NCBI GenBank assembly: GCA_030248225.1
Contig: JASANE010024981.1
Location: forward strand, 62,001 to 126,000
Direction: 5' to 3'
Length of the DNA stretch: 64,000 nucleotides
From: Trileptium ribeirensis
Lineage: Eukaryota; Nematoda; Enoplea; Enoplida; Thoracostomopsidae
The notes beneath the pieces are model-generated. The model was not told the DNA's origin. It saw only the letters and a program-made list of their open reading frames with translations, and ran no database searches. Every line of letters begins with the position of its first letter. Position 1 is the stretch's first letter. Position numbers and translations under genes: made by a program. This document shows, one piece after another, positions 48,601 through 54,690 of the stretch.

Positions 48601-49413
48601 GTGGTATATACATCAAACAGCCTATTTCGTCGCAACTTAGACCTTAATAATACACCAAACCTTGAAGTTTGTTTACGGGCAAAACAATAATCTAATAACT
48701 AATTTTAAAGACGGTGTAAAATAAGTGATAATTCGACTCTGGACTAAGGCGAACCCTATAACTGTATACTAGCATCGAAGGCCTAAGGAGATATTCAGGG
48801 CCAGGTTGGTGAATATCCCTTTCCCACAATAGCATGGAACCGCATAAATAGTTTTTTATGGTGGCCGCGAAATAAAAGTTCGTGGATGTATGTGCGGGTT
48901 TCTGTGTCATTTTGATATCCTTGCCTGCCACAATACAATAGACACGGTATTTATGGTTTGTGGAACAGTTTGCGCATGGGTTTACACCGTTATATCGATC
49001 AATTACATATCTTTAAGGTTATCTTGAACATTCAGCAGCCAATACATTTCATGTAATGCCACATTGCCGATAACGCGATCAACGAAATGTGCTAGAAACT
49101 TTTTGTAGATGTCTATGTGCACCAGAAAATCTACAATCTGAACAAAGACGATGCAACGGAGAATGTAGTTTGAAATTTGTAATTTGCAAATCTATGTAGT
49201 TTCTTTGTTTTCCAAGTTAATTGCCTTTATTTGCCGTCCATTCCAACGCAATATTGTCCTGTAATTTCATGTTTCGACACTATATAATTATTACCATAAA
49301 TATTTTAGGTGCAATGCGACGATTGCGAAACATGGTATCATCTAAAATGTGTCGGCTTTGAATATGACGTAGTGAAAGACAAAACCACCGACTTTCATTG
49401 TGGATGCGTGTAA
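12411..49413 (+). CDS. TCF19-like: TCF19-like protein: FHA domain, very long linker, C-terminal PHD finger (exons joined; 5' end missing)
   Basis: Eleven exons join in frame to about 1,634 residues, counted from the first full codon at 12412. Residues 1-106 are an FHA domain with the phosphopeptide-binding set: GR at 9-10, SRxH at 29-32, NGT at 58-60. The last 51 residues are a PHD finger: C1584, C1590, C1603, C1606, H1611, C1614, C1631, C1633, with WVQCDDC and WYHLKC as in TCF19 and KDM5-type PHDs. Between them is a Ser/Thr/Asn/Lys-rich linker with basic clusters and probably little fold. In vertebrates TCF19 is a nuclear chromatin protein whose PHD reads H3K4me3; the same role is inferred here. 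Vertebrate TCF19 is about 345 residues, so this linker is exceptional. SEFTYIFEYV after the FHA matches the equivalent SEFYFMFQQV of TCF19. The start codon exon is not identified. Confidence 0.85.
12610..16400. other. Left part of a 14.1-kb intron
   Basis: No exon or clear mobile element was recognised. At 13915-14240 a roughly 155-bp unit seems to recur: TCTGGTTTGCCCAAAGTGC near 14048 and TCGGGTTCGCCCAAAGTGC near 14213. At 14500-14720 there is a GC-richer segment without an open frame. The intron also holds LINE B and two MITE copies farther right. Confidence 0.4.
17248..17637 (+). mobile_element. MITE family 1, complete copy inside LINE B
   Basis: 390 bp with inverted ends CTGGCCTGTCCACAG and CTGTGGACAGGCCAG and a 5-bp duplication GTAAA at 17243-17247 and 17638-17642. 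Removing the element and one GTAAA rejoins the LINE reading as LFNIY plus INDF, so this is a precise insertion. The interior has G-rich flanks around an AT-rich core and no coding capacity. The superfamily is not assigned; 5-bp duplications occur in Transib and some hAT lineages. Confidence 0.93.
19465..19830. repeat. Diverged direct duplication at the 5' end of LINE B
   Basis: The segment beginning ATTAAACCCTGTGCATTTAA near 19470 recurs near 19735 as ATTAAATTTTGTGCATTTAA. Both copies continue with TTGATTTAAC or TGATTTAAC and TCACAAATA or TACAAATA. The offset is about 265 bp. On the minus strand both read LLNAQ-x-LIN, the start of the endonuclease, so the beginning of ORF2 is present twice. 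Confidence 0.6.
19961..23556. other. Intron 1, middle part
   Basis: No exon, element end or coding remnant was recognised. A small hairpin CCTCACTCGTGAGG lies near 21437-21450, followed by imperfectly pairing GTCGTGAC and GTCACGGC. I looked for a hammerhead core here and did not find one. Confidence 0.4.
23557..23919 (-). mobile_element. MITE family 1, complete copy (inverted)
   Basis: 363 bp, ends CTGGCTAGTCCACAG and CTGTGGACAGGGCAG, with TTTAT duplicated at 23552-23556 and 23920-23924. The interior is the reverse complement of the 17248-17637 copy (for example TTTTTATGTCTGAAAATTTG). One mismatch in each terminal repeat shows moderate age. Confidence 0.92.
24390..24960 (+). repeat. Diverged repeat related to 900-1290, with an embedded block
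   Basis: It shares GCGTTTTGGCAGTGTTTCTG and surrounding order with 900-1290. A block at about 24708-24853 (TACTAAGCCTAAGCTAAAGT, ATGAGCCATGTACTAAGCCT, a run of ten Gs, TTTCTAACGTTATAACG) interrupts it and recurs at 60243-60375. The block may therefore be a separate insertion. Confidence 0.5.
25300..25900. repeat. Interspersed repeat family C, copy 2
   Basis: It matches 2020-2420 in order: CACTGAAAAGGCAT, AACCATTGTA, a TAGTCAAATTGAACTGTAG block (copy 1 has TAGTGAAATTGCACTGTAG), TTGTAAG, TTTTGGCCCA and CCTACAAAAA. A third relative is at 51790-52180. It is non-coding. Confidence 0.5.
26215..26585. repeat. Interspersed repeat family E, copy 1
   Basis: It parallels about 37470-37860. Shared blocks are a TTTTAGTTCCA(A/T)AA(G/A) segment, an AGAA(G/C)A(G/A)ATT or TTTGT segment, (T/C)CTATTTTTTA(T/G)TC(A/G)TGCA and a closing (A/G)(A/G)CTG(G/A)(G/A)G(G/T)GGG. 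The region between 26250 and 26300 has ACCTGGGAAACC-like ends, but I could not prove terminal repeats. Confidence 0.45.
26744..26863 (+). CDS. TCF19-like: TCF19-like exon: FHA domain, second half
   Basis: Acceptor TTCGTTTTAG ends at 26743 and donor ATT|GTACGAG begins at 26864. Both ends are phase 0 and the exon is 40 codons. It encodes VNGIAELQPGDVVNFGHTNG, the last strands of the FHA fold, and ends with EDSEFTYI, which aligns with PSEFYFM of vertebrate TCF19. It directly continues NDRR of the exon 14.1 kb upstream. Confidence 0.9.
26864..28305. other. Intron 2, left part
   Basis: AT-rich intronic DNA without recognised exon, RNA or element ends, running up to the inverted-repeat element that starts at 28306. 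Confidence 0.4.
28306..29694 (+). mobile_element. GGGTCATTTCAC element, copy G (1.39 kb, non-autonomous)
   Basis: The two ends are perfect 24-bp inverted repeats beginning GGGTCATTTCACGAAACCAT, at 28306-28329 and 29671-29694. ATGT is duplicated at 28302-28305 and 29695-29698. The interior contains at least six C-tract motifs (GTAGCCCCCCC followed by GAC or similar) between about 28684 and 29180. Open frames inside are short and not transposase-like, so movement must depend on another copy. An inverted copy lies at 34339-35897. The superfamily is not assigned. Confidence 0.93.
29721..31042 (+). CDS. TCF19-like: TCF19-like exon: linker part 1
   Basis: Acceptor TTTAATTTTAG ends at 29720; donor TTTAA|GTAAGT begins at 31043. 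It enters in phase 0 and leaves two bases into a codon. It starts FEYVLDALARP, which extends the TCF19-type sequence just after the FHA domain. The remaining roughly 430 residues are rich in Ser, Gln, Pro and His with no known domain. The preceding transposable element ends only 26 bases before this exon. Confidence 0.88.
31343..31721 (+). mobile_element. MITE family 1, complete copy
   Basis: 379 bp with CTGGCCTGTCTACAG and CTGTGGACAGGCCAG ends and GTTAT duplicated at 31338-31342 and 31722-31726. Its interior is very close to the 17248-17637 copy, suggesting the two are of similar recent age. It lies in the intron after the first linker exon, sense to the gene. Confidence 0.93.
32221..32562 (+). 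mobile_element. MITE family 1, old diverged copy
   Basis: The interior order is kept (AGCCTTGGGAAAACTGGGGG, GATTCTTGGAGAAATTTCAA, TACTATAAAACAACGTTTTG, GTTTTCGGC, GGGGGATTTGGGA). Identity is low and both terminal repeats are poor. The right end abuts the family 2 element at 32563. Confidence 0.6.
32563..32986 (+). mobile_element. MITE family 2, copy with both ends
   Basis: About 424 bp between GCTGGCCTCTCCACAG at the left and CTTTGTGGAGAAGCCAGC at the right, an imperfect inverted repeat. The middle (ACTGGGGATTCATAATTACA) is like 9830-9860. No target duplication could be seen, in part because the left side abuts an older element. It is non-coding. Confidence 0.6.
33217..33512 (+). CDS. TCF19-like: TCF19-like exon: linker part 2
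   Basis: Acceptor TTGTATTATAG ends at 33216; donor CAC|GTAAGT begins at 33513. One base completes the AA-G codon (Lys) and one base is carried over. It encodes about 98 residues including a helical, charged stretch (CKRQLDELCLEHNKNDRDM) and several Cys. No family was recognised. The exact phase match on both sides supports it as coding. Confidence 0.85.
34339..35897 (-). mobile_element. GGGTCATTTCAC element, copy H (1.56 kb, inverted)
   Basis: The ends are GGGTCATTTCACGAAGCCAT at the left and the near-complement ending TTTCGTGGAATGACCC at the right; GTGA is duplicated at 34335-34338 and 35898-35901. The interior is the reverse complement of copy G (for example GGGCCAAAAAGTGCCGATGT near 35835) and carries a run of fourteen Gs near 34854. 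No transposase-like frame is present. Confidence 0.92.
36142..36830 (+). CDS. TCF19-like: TCF19-like exon: linker part 3
   Basis: Acceptor TTCTTGTTACAG ends at 36141; donor CAG|GTATGT begins at 36831. Two bases complete a split Arg codon, and the exon leaves in phase 0. It gives about 229 residues that are Ser/Thr/Cys-rich with acidic patches (AVSEDSEIRSDISELGAL) and no known domain. The upstream ATG at 36087 lies in the intron and is not a start. Confidence 0.87.
37470..37860. repeat. Interspersed repeat family E, copy 2
   Basis: It is related to 26215-26585 by TTTTTAGTTCCATAAGG, GTCGCAGAACAGATTTTGTG, CCTATTTTTTAGTCGTGCAA and a following GGGAGTGGGCTGAAGTGGGG. It lies in the intron after 36830 and is non-coding. 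Confidence 0.45.
37861..39412. other. Intron before the longest linker exon
   Basis: No exon with consistent splice sites was seen. Several short open frames on both strands lack any recognised motif. The sequence is AT-rich with many A and T runs. Confidence 0.4.
39413..39614. mobile_element. Mariner-type MITE, diverged copy
   Basis: It begins CAGTAGTGGTCTGAAGTACA after a TA and ends TTGCACTTATTTTTGGTCGG plus AACTG, matching the ends of the better copy at 52820-53081. The interior holds the same ACGAAATTTCGATTTTTT and CCGATTAAACGAAATTTCAA motifs. The right TA is not intact. Confidence 0.7.
39831..41583 (+). CDS. TCF19-like: TCF19-like exon: linker part 4, basic and Ser/Asn-rich
   Basis: Acceptor TTACTGTTTCAG ends at 39830; donor CAG|GTATGT begins at 41584. 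It enters in phase 0 and leaves one base into a codon, and is the longest exon at 584 codons. The product is rich in Ser, Asn, Lys, Arg and Thr, includes a DNDNNNN run, and has basic clusters fit for nuclear import or nucleic-acid contact (ARRKKP, SPRKREK, VLKRKAY, QKRRHS). The last 30 residues (KRKAY to KRRHSILYKHAS) are the least repetitive and the best candidate for a conserved motif. No known domain was recognised. Confidence 0.88.
41626..42737. mobile_element. CAGGG-ended element with 8-bp target duplication (hAT-like, non-autonomous)
   Basis: Left end CAGGGAGTAACCGGAA and right end (as complement) CAGGGAATAACCCAAACCGG form an inverted repeat of 1,112 bp spacing. The flanks CTCACGCC (41618-41625) and CTCAAGCC (42738-42745) differ at one of 8 bases. 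CAGGG termini plus an 8-bp duplication are typical of hAT elements. A P-type element is a less likely alternative. No transposase is readable inside. Confidence 0.85.
42970..43060. repeat. Short interspersed block shared with 10755-10840 and 56815-56880
   Basis: The phrase TATAGG(T/C)TTTCTTA followed by GAATACGATGAAA(A/G)CA is present at 10770-10830 and here, and as CATAGGCTGCTGAATACGAT at 56830-56850. This is probably an old interspersed repeat with unknown ends. Confidence 0.4.
43213..43371 (+). CDS. TCF19-like: TCF19-like exon: linker part 5 (tentative)
   Basis: The acceptor ACTATCTAG ends at 43212 and the donor ATTG|GTTCAA begins at 43372. It takes in two bases of a split codon and leaves one, so it fits between the flanking exons without changing frame. 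Its 53 codons encode an Arg/Ser-rich sequence (MQSHFREADSGYHCSD, EPRQRRYSFI) unlike nearby intronic frames. The donor is weak, so the right edge is less certain than the left. Confidence 0.6.
44024..44091 (+). CDS. TCF19-like: TCF19-like exon: linker part 6 (tentative)
   Basis: A strong acceptor (GTTTTAGTTTTAG, end 44023) and strong donor (CAACAG|GTATGT) bound 68 bases. Only one frame is open, and it needs exactly the one carried-over base that the previous exon leaves. It encodes TIIVTPKPNIATTGHPIRII. It leaves in phase 0, which requires the small exon that follows. Confidence 0.6.
44237..44261 (+). CDS. TCF19-like: TCF19-like micro-exon of 25 nt (tentative)
   Basis: Acceptor ATAATCTGCAG ends at 44236 and donor CTGA|GTGTAG follows. 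It converts phase 0 to phase 1, exactly what is needed to enter the next exon at 46437, and encodes TSGSPLIL plus a split Ser. The donor is non-consensus after GT. The call rests on phase logic and needs transcript support. Confidence 0.45.
44500..45080. repeat. Tandem repeat, about 155-178 bp units, three to four copies
   Basis: Units start near 44667, 44823 and 45000 with GGGC(C/A/T)C(A/T)TG(A/G)GA and share AAAATGGTAATAT, CTC(T/A)(T/A)C(A/C)A and a TTTTGTAGAG or TTCTGCAGAG segment. A more diverged unit precedes at about 44505 (GAGCTCATTTTGTAGAGAAA). It is non-coding and lies in the intron before the first PHD exon. Confidence 0.7.
45613..45939 (-). mobile_element. MITE family 1, complete copy (inverted, deleted interior)
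   Basis: 327 bp, ends ATGGCCTGTCCACA and CTGTGGACAGGCCAG, with duplications TTGCA (45608-45612) and TTGCT (45940-45944) differing by one base. It is shorter than other copies in the G-rich left part. Confidence 0.88.
46437..46606 (+). CDS. TCF19-like: TCF19-like exon: basic segment and first half of the PHD finger
   Basis: The acceptor ATAATTTAAG ends at 46436 (an alternative AAAG at 46454 keeps the same frame and drops six residues). The donor TGG|GTATGT begins at 46607 and is phase 0. It encodes KSKSKVQRNLRKDSRSD, a basic stretch, then DTCGANDKCLKP and LVEW. The first two zinc ligands are C-x5-C, followed by the conserved W before the split. Confidence 0.85.
46607..48079. other. Intron inside the PHD finger, left part
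   Basis: No exon or element was recognised. It is ordinary AT-rich intron DNA leading to a tandem repeat at 48080. Confidence 0.4.
48080..48560. repeat. Tandem repeat, about 170-180 bp units, three copies
   Basis: Units near 48083, 48256 and 48437 share the order AT(T/C)AAGAA(T/C)(C/G)T, TGCGGTA(T/G)(C/G)CTGAA(C/T)AC or TGCAGGATGAACAC, TTTGG(T/C)TA, TCTATAG(T/A)CCAG, GTTCATATTT and a GGGTC or AGGTCAAT segment. Diverged; it lies inside the intron that splits the PHD finger. Confidence 0.65.
49309..49413 (+). CDS. TCF19-like: TCF19-like terminal exon: second half of the PHD finger and stop
   Basis: Acceptor AATATTTTAG ends at 49308; phase 0. It encodes VQCDDCETWYHLKCVGFEYD, then a linker, then FHCGCV and TAA at 49411-49413. 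WVQCDxC-x2-WYHxxCVG is the signature also seen in TCF19 and KDM5 PHD fingers. The last zinc pair is C-x-C, one residue shorter than the usual C-x2-C, and the protein ends one residue later. The nearest AATAAA I saw downstream is at 49953-49958. Confidence 0.92.
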   Translation: MQCDDCETWYHLKCVGFEYDVVKDKTTDFHCGCV

Positions 49414-49689
49414 AAAGTAACTAGAAGTTACGCTGGCTATAATTCATCTTGTCCCACTTTGGTTAGCTGTGTGTTATCCGCAGATAATTTGTATTTTATT
49501 AATTATAATTGATAATGTATAAATCTATTTACAAATGCGATGTGCCATCTCCTTAGAGAGATTTACAAATGACAGCTGTAACGGTTCCAACATACAAACT
49601 GTAGTTGTCTACGTAGCACCGCAATCCTAACGTGAGTATTTTTACATCTTTGACACCAGTCTTTGTGTCTATGTATCTAAACATTTGAC

Positions 49690-50040
49690 ACATTGTAAGT
49701 ATTGTGACAACATGCTTATCACGCTCAAAAAAGATCACCATTTTCTGTATCTGTCCATATGTGTTTTGGTGAATTAGAAAATCTGAACAGTTGTTAATTC
49801 AGTGCACGGCTGAAATGTACGCGCTAATCACACTCAAAAACGATCACCATATTCTGTACCTCTCCAAATGTGTATTGAATTACAATATCTGAACTTAGTT
49901 AACTCAGTGCATAGCTGAAATTTACGTGCTAATCACTTCTTCAGTAACCTAAAATAAATTTATGCCGACAAGCTTAAACTGTTAAAGTACAATAATTTCA
50001 AAACATAATTAACTCAATGCATAGCTTAAAATTTTCATAG
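49690..50040. repeat. 109-bp tandem repeat, about 2.7 copies
   Basis: CGCTCAAAAAAGATCACCAT at 49722 recurs as CACTCAAAAACGATCACCAT at 49831, a 109-bp step. A third partial unit shows TTAACTCAATGCATAGCTTA near 50010 against TTAACTCAGTGCATAGCTGA near 49898. It lies about 300 bases past the stop codon and may be in the 3' UTR. Confidence 0.75.
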
Positions 50041-50710
50041 GGTAAACTAAAGTTGCATACGGGCAGAAATAAAAGCAAATTATTCTAGAAAAAAATCGTG
50101 ATCAGTAGTTCTCGAAAATTTACAGCGGCTGTTTAGTAACTGTTTGGAAATTTTTCGCGAACATTTTGCTTTTGCTACTTCTGTCTGTAACGGTATTACA
50201 AGTTACTACATTTTGTTTAAATTAGTTGTTTCAGTTGGATGCGTCAGACTAAAGCGACTTTGATGTAAGTAGTCTATATATACAGTTGAATACATTCAAA
50301 TCAAATCAACGCGACTCGAACAACCACTCTGTATCTGAAACCACCAAAATCAAATATATTTGAAATGAAAGAGCTTGCCTCAAAAGGAGGCCGATACATA
50401 CATAAATCGCTGAATTTAAACGAGTTTGGGTTGGAATTTTTCGTTTTCAACTTAATAATAATAGACACAGATATTGTATTATTTCGTTGAATTTCACTCC
50501 ATCTGCAAAATTTTAAGTATAATGTATATAGACCGCATCCTGAAACTACAACAGCAGCTTAATTTGGAACATCAGGTTAACATCAGATAAGTTAAAACCG
50601 TTTGTAGGGAAGCAAGCCGAGCTATTTTTTACTTTATTAAGTCGTTTAATACTTAATACCGGTTATGTCGGCTACTAAAATCGTTACATGTGTAATTTTT
50701 AACCGTGCTG

Positions 50711-50908
50711 ATGTGCACTTCTTGCAGTAATTCCTCACGTTGTGTCAGCTTACATATAGTAACAGAGACTGTTAAATGGAAATGTCATTGTTGTGATAAT
50801 ACTGGTACTAAATTTGGGACGGTGGAACTAGGCTACAGAGTTTATTCTATACCGTACCTAAAAACTGTTGTACAATATAAAAACAACTATTTTTATTCAT
50901 TAGTGTAA
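50711..50908 (+). CDS. Small Cys-rich open frame (uncertain)
   Basis: From the ATG at 50711 the frame reads MCTSCSNSSRCVSLHIVTET and then VKWKCHCCDNTG before an AT-rich tail. The Cys pattern (C-x2-C-x5-C-V-x-L, then W-x-C-x-C-C) resembles the second half of a PHD finger such as those of DPF/MYST proteins, but the zinc-binding His is not in place. The frame upstream is blocked by a stop at 50693, and there is no acceptor AG that would let it be an exon with the full motif. It could be a decayed copy of a PHD exon or chance. Confidence 0.25.
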   Translation: MCTSCSNSSRCVSLHIVTETVKWKCHCCDNTGTKFGTVELGYRVYSIPYLKTVVQYKNNYFYSLV

Positions 50909-51789
50909 TAATGCGCCTATAACCAAAAATAATTTAAAGTTCAATATTGCTAAGTGGCTGTAGAATTGAAATGCACGAGATATCGTAAAATTTCGCAATA
51001 GTACATAATGCAATGTCACAGAACTACACCCAGCCTACTTGGGAACCAGGATAACCTTTTGTTCTACCGAGAATTACTGAAGACTTCGAAAGGTCGGAAA
51101 TATTACATGCAATAATTTCCAAGAAAATTTGGCCTGTTTTTGAATAGTGGAGGAATACAAAGTAAATACTTCTTTCAGCGTATTTAATAAAACCAGTAAC
51201 TCCGGATCTATATTAGCGTTTTGTGCAAAATAGGAATTTGCACATGTGTCAAAATATTTTCCCAAAAAAAACTGGCCGAGAGTGAAGTCTTAATTTAACT
51301 CATTAGAAGGTTATAGTTTGTGACATGTGCATTAGTAGCTGTGGGGTTAAAAATCATCGCTATATTTAAGGAGGCAAATATTACCTTTTAGGTTTTCGCT
51401 GGATTGCAGGTATATACACTTTTCTCCATGTTTCGAAACTGGCTCGTTTGATAAAAAAATTAAGCTGTTGCCGTAATGATAAAATGCCTCGTAGTGACAT
51501 CCTATTTTGATTTGAAGTTTCGGAGACACGTATACTGTATTTATTTAAATCAATATTTTATCATTATGTCCCGTGAGCGTACATCTAATGGTATTTGTGA
51601 ATAAGCTACTTAACTTAGTGACGATTTAAGTGATTGTGTAATTTGTTAGTCTCAGGATACTTATGTGATGAAATAATAATTATTGTAAAAGTTTGGGTAA
51701 TTGGAGTAATCAAAATTTAAATACCACTAGTATATCGCAAGCGAGGATAAAATGGAGCTAACGTGGTTTCATTTCTAAATTATCTCGTT
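50909..51789. other. Unannotated AT-rich stretch
   Basis: No gene-like or repeat-like structure was recognised. Confidence 0.4.
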
Positions 51790-52180
51790 TAAAAACCATT
51801 AACATGATGTGTTAGATGTATATCCATATAATTGACACTCATTGTAAGGCGACAAGCAATATCTCGGCGAAATTTGAAAAATCGATATATTTGGCAATTG
51901 GTCGACAAACCATATTCTGGCCCACTGCGGACCAGAATGTGGTACCACAAAAAGTCGCGTGGTCAGGAAAGTTCGAGATCTCGATGAGTTGATTCTACAT
52001 CGTGGTATCGGGGTGTGCGCTCGTATCGAGATAATGTACTGTGCCCATTTGGCCAGGTTTGGGTTTCGGAGCTATTCGCGTTCAACTAAAGGGTACTTCA
52101 TCATCATTTTTGCTATGGGACAAAAACTCCGTCCATGCAAAAATGAGATATGATTGACAGCGACAGACAAAAGAAATTTT
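51790..52180. repeat. Interspersed repeat family C, copy 3
   Basis: It carries TTTGAAAAATCGATATATTT, ATTCTGGCCCA, GTGGTACCACAAAAAG, ATTCGCGTTCAACTAAAG and TGATTGACAGCGACAGAC in the same order as 2140-2510. This copy preserves the right part of the family best. Confidence 0.5.
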
Positions 52181-52819
52181 TACGATTTTGCCTGTTCAGT
52201 AGAAACTCCAATCGCTTCGTTTCAATTATATATTTTTATTATTTATTGGTTGTATGTATTTAACTAGATTTGTTTTCTTATTTTAGATTTTTTGGCGTCA
52301 GATATCTAAGGCAAGTTCTATGTTGTAAGACCGTTGGGTTTCTAGTGTTGTCATGCAAGCAAATATCGCGTTTGATAGCGGTTATATTCAAAGTGTATAA
52401 TGATTGTCGCTGCTCTACAACTTCTTTTCTGCCAATGTTAAGTAAGATTGACTACTTTGTACACTATGTGTTTTTTATCGTGACAAAGTTGCTGGAGTCC
52501 TTATGCTTTAATAACGTTCGCCTACTTCGATAAATTGATGTTAACTCAGTCTATCAGACCGTATCACGCAAATATTTTTTAAATAAAATTTGAATCGTGC
52601 TATTCAAAGAGTTGCCTACCACGTGGGTTTTTGCCGCACCTCCGAGATTTTTCACCCACGCGTTTTCCGGATAATTTTATTTTTCAAATCACATGTTATT
52701 AAATTCAACTTACTTATTTTTGTAATTCGATTTAGCTAAATATATAGTAGATTGTAGCTCCTTAAGTCGCCTTGATCTGTTACGTATGTATTCTATGGTA
52801 CTTACTGCAATAGTAAGTA

Positions 52820-53081
52820 CAGTCACGGTCAGAAATAAGTGCAAAATAATCGATCGAAATTTCTAGCTATTTCGATTACACGAAATTTCGACCGATTTCG
52901 ATTACACGAAATTTTGATCGATTTCGATTAAACAAAATTTCGATCAATTTCAATTTTATCGCAATAAATTAAATAAATGTCAAATTTATAAAATTTCGAT
53001 TATTTACTATTAAACGATATTTAGATCGACTGCGACTTTGATTTCGATCTTTTTCGATTGCACTTGTTTTTTTTGTGACTG
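52820..53081. mobile_element. Mariner-type MITE with internal 26-bp tandem units
   Basis: 262 bp with ends CAGTCACGGTCAGAAATAAG and (as complement) CAGTCACAAAAAAAACAAGT, flanked by TA on both sides (52818-52819 and 53082-53083). TA duplication and a CAGT start fit Tc1/mariner-derived elements. Inside, a 26-bp unit ATTTCGATTACACGAAATTT plus CGACCG is repeated about three times from about 52870. A relative is at 39413-39614. Confidence 0.85.
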
Positions 53082-53146
53082 TATATAATATATGGCATAT
53101 ATTTTATAATATAATGCGATTACACCAGGTGTAATATAAAAATCCT

Positions 53147-53916
53147 GGGTCATTTCACGCTACGATGGAATCCTTTTGATTGGGGGGGATAAAATTGGAT
53201 ATTTTGCCCTGTAGCACAGAAACGTGCAGGGAACTGGCAAAAATGTTATTTACGCTAGGAAGCCTCATTACTTAACTATTTTAAACAACAAAAAAATTTT
53301 TGGTCTCATCGCCGCCATAAGGGGCCGGACATGCACACAGGTCCCAAATTGACAAAATCCTAATGACTAATTTTACGACCTGTTTTTCCGGGTAGTGCCG
53401 TGTCTCGGTATTAGAAATTATGGCCTTAATTGTTTTTTGTGCAGGATTAGTCAGGTCTACACTACATTTTTAGTTACACAAATTTCAACTCCAATCCTGG
53501 AGAGTGTGAGTTGTCGATATGGAATGAACTCCACTTTTACCTCCCCCCGACCAAATTCTTTTTTCGGTCATTACTCGTTACTTATGCACAGTACATAAAC
53601 GTTATTCATAGATCATGCCTTAGTGGATAGTGAAAATAGTAGTGCAAGATTGGTCTCGAATAACTTAAGTTCGTGCCATATTATAGGCTCACAAAGGTAG
53701 TATTTTGGGGGCATGCCGGATGCCTTGGTATCAGCAGGGGCGGTATTTGGGAAGCCATAGCATCAGAATAGTTAAAAAAATTTACTATAACTACCTCAAA
53801 TTTCGGAATCCTTGACGTTTTTTGGTCATAGGGTGTAAAAATGAAGATAATCGAATCCGAGAAAGTCATTAGTCATTTTTTCTGGGACAAAAGGACATTG
53901 TAGCGTGGAATGACCC
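53147..53916. mobile_element. GGGTCATTTCAC element, related shorter family (copy J)
   Basis: 770 bp between GGGTCATTTCACGCTACGAT and, at the right, the complement reading GGGTCATTCCACGCTACAAT. Flanks TCCT and TCCC differ at one of four bases. The first 13 bases match copies G and H but the interior is different, so this is a distinct family mobilised by the same or a related transposase. It is non-coding. Confidence 0.85.
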
Positions 53917-54285
53917 TCCCCTAAACGGCTCTGCCGGACTAAAAGTCAATTTTCTGTATTTTAACTAAGACAAATACCCATGTTTTTCCCTGCGAGGCTA
54001 AAAATCGCAAATTTGTCCCTTTCAGTTGCATTATGTTGTTAAACTACACATATTTGACAGTAGTACTTATTAATCCTCAGTTATGTTCAGTTCCCCCAAT
54101 TCCAAACTAGTGGGTACCCCAGGTATAATTTTGGAAGTTTGGAGAAGCTAGTATACCGTATTAGAATTCCACAAATGTGTATCTGTCTGTCTGTGACAAC
54201 CATGAGCCATTTTGGACAGAACCGAAAATGTGCACCTAACAAATCTTGTTTTCGATATGGCACTGCCATTTGGAACCATATAAAG

Positions 54286-54690
54286 CCTACGGGCCGAAAC
54301 GGGTGTAGCCTCATACATTGAACCATGGGATTAACGAGTAACCGGCAGTCAGATGCTGTCCATAGGCACATATATGCATCCTCTGCAGTTCGTGCTATTA
54401 TTGAAATATGTCGGCATGTGACAATCATAACTCATGTTGGATAAAACCGTTCATTTAAAATGTGCACCTGCAAATATTTAATGCTGAAAATTTTATGGCA
54501 CATGTTAAAATTATCTATGTTCAATTGGATAAATCAATATTGAACTGTTTGAGAAGCCTATAGCCTGCGTGTCAAACCGTGTACGGGATCCAATCTTAAA
54601 CCATAGGATTAGCGAGAAACCCACGGGTAGTGGCTGTGCATAACGCACATATTTATTCATGCTTTGCATCGGCGCTATAATAGAAACGAC
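54286..54690. repeat. Diverged direct duplication, about 275-bp step
   Basis: The segment AACCATGGGATTAACGAGTA (54320) recurs as AACCATAGGATTAGCGAGAA (54599). Both are preceded by a CCTA-x-GC(C/G) GTGT segment and followed by GCTGT(C/G)CATA, GCACATAT and GC(G/T)CTAT(T/A)AT(T/A)GAAA. It has no coding content. Confidence 0.65.
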
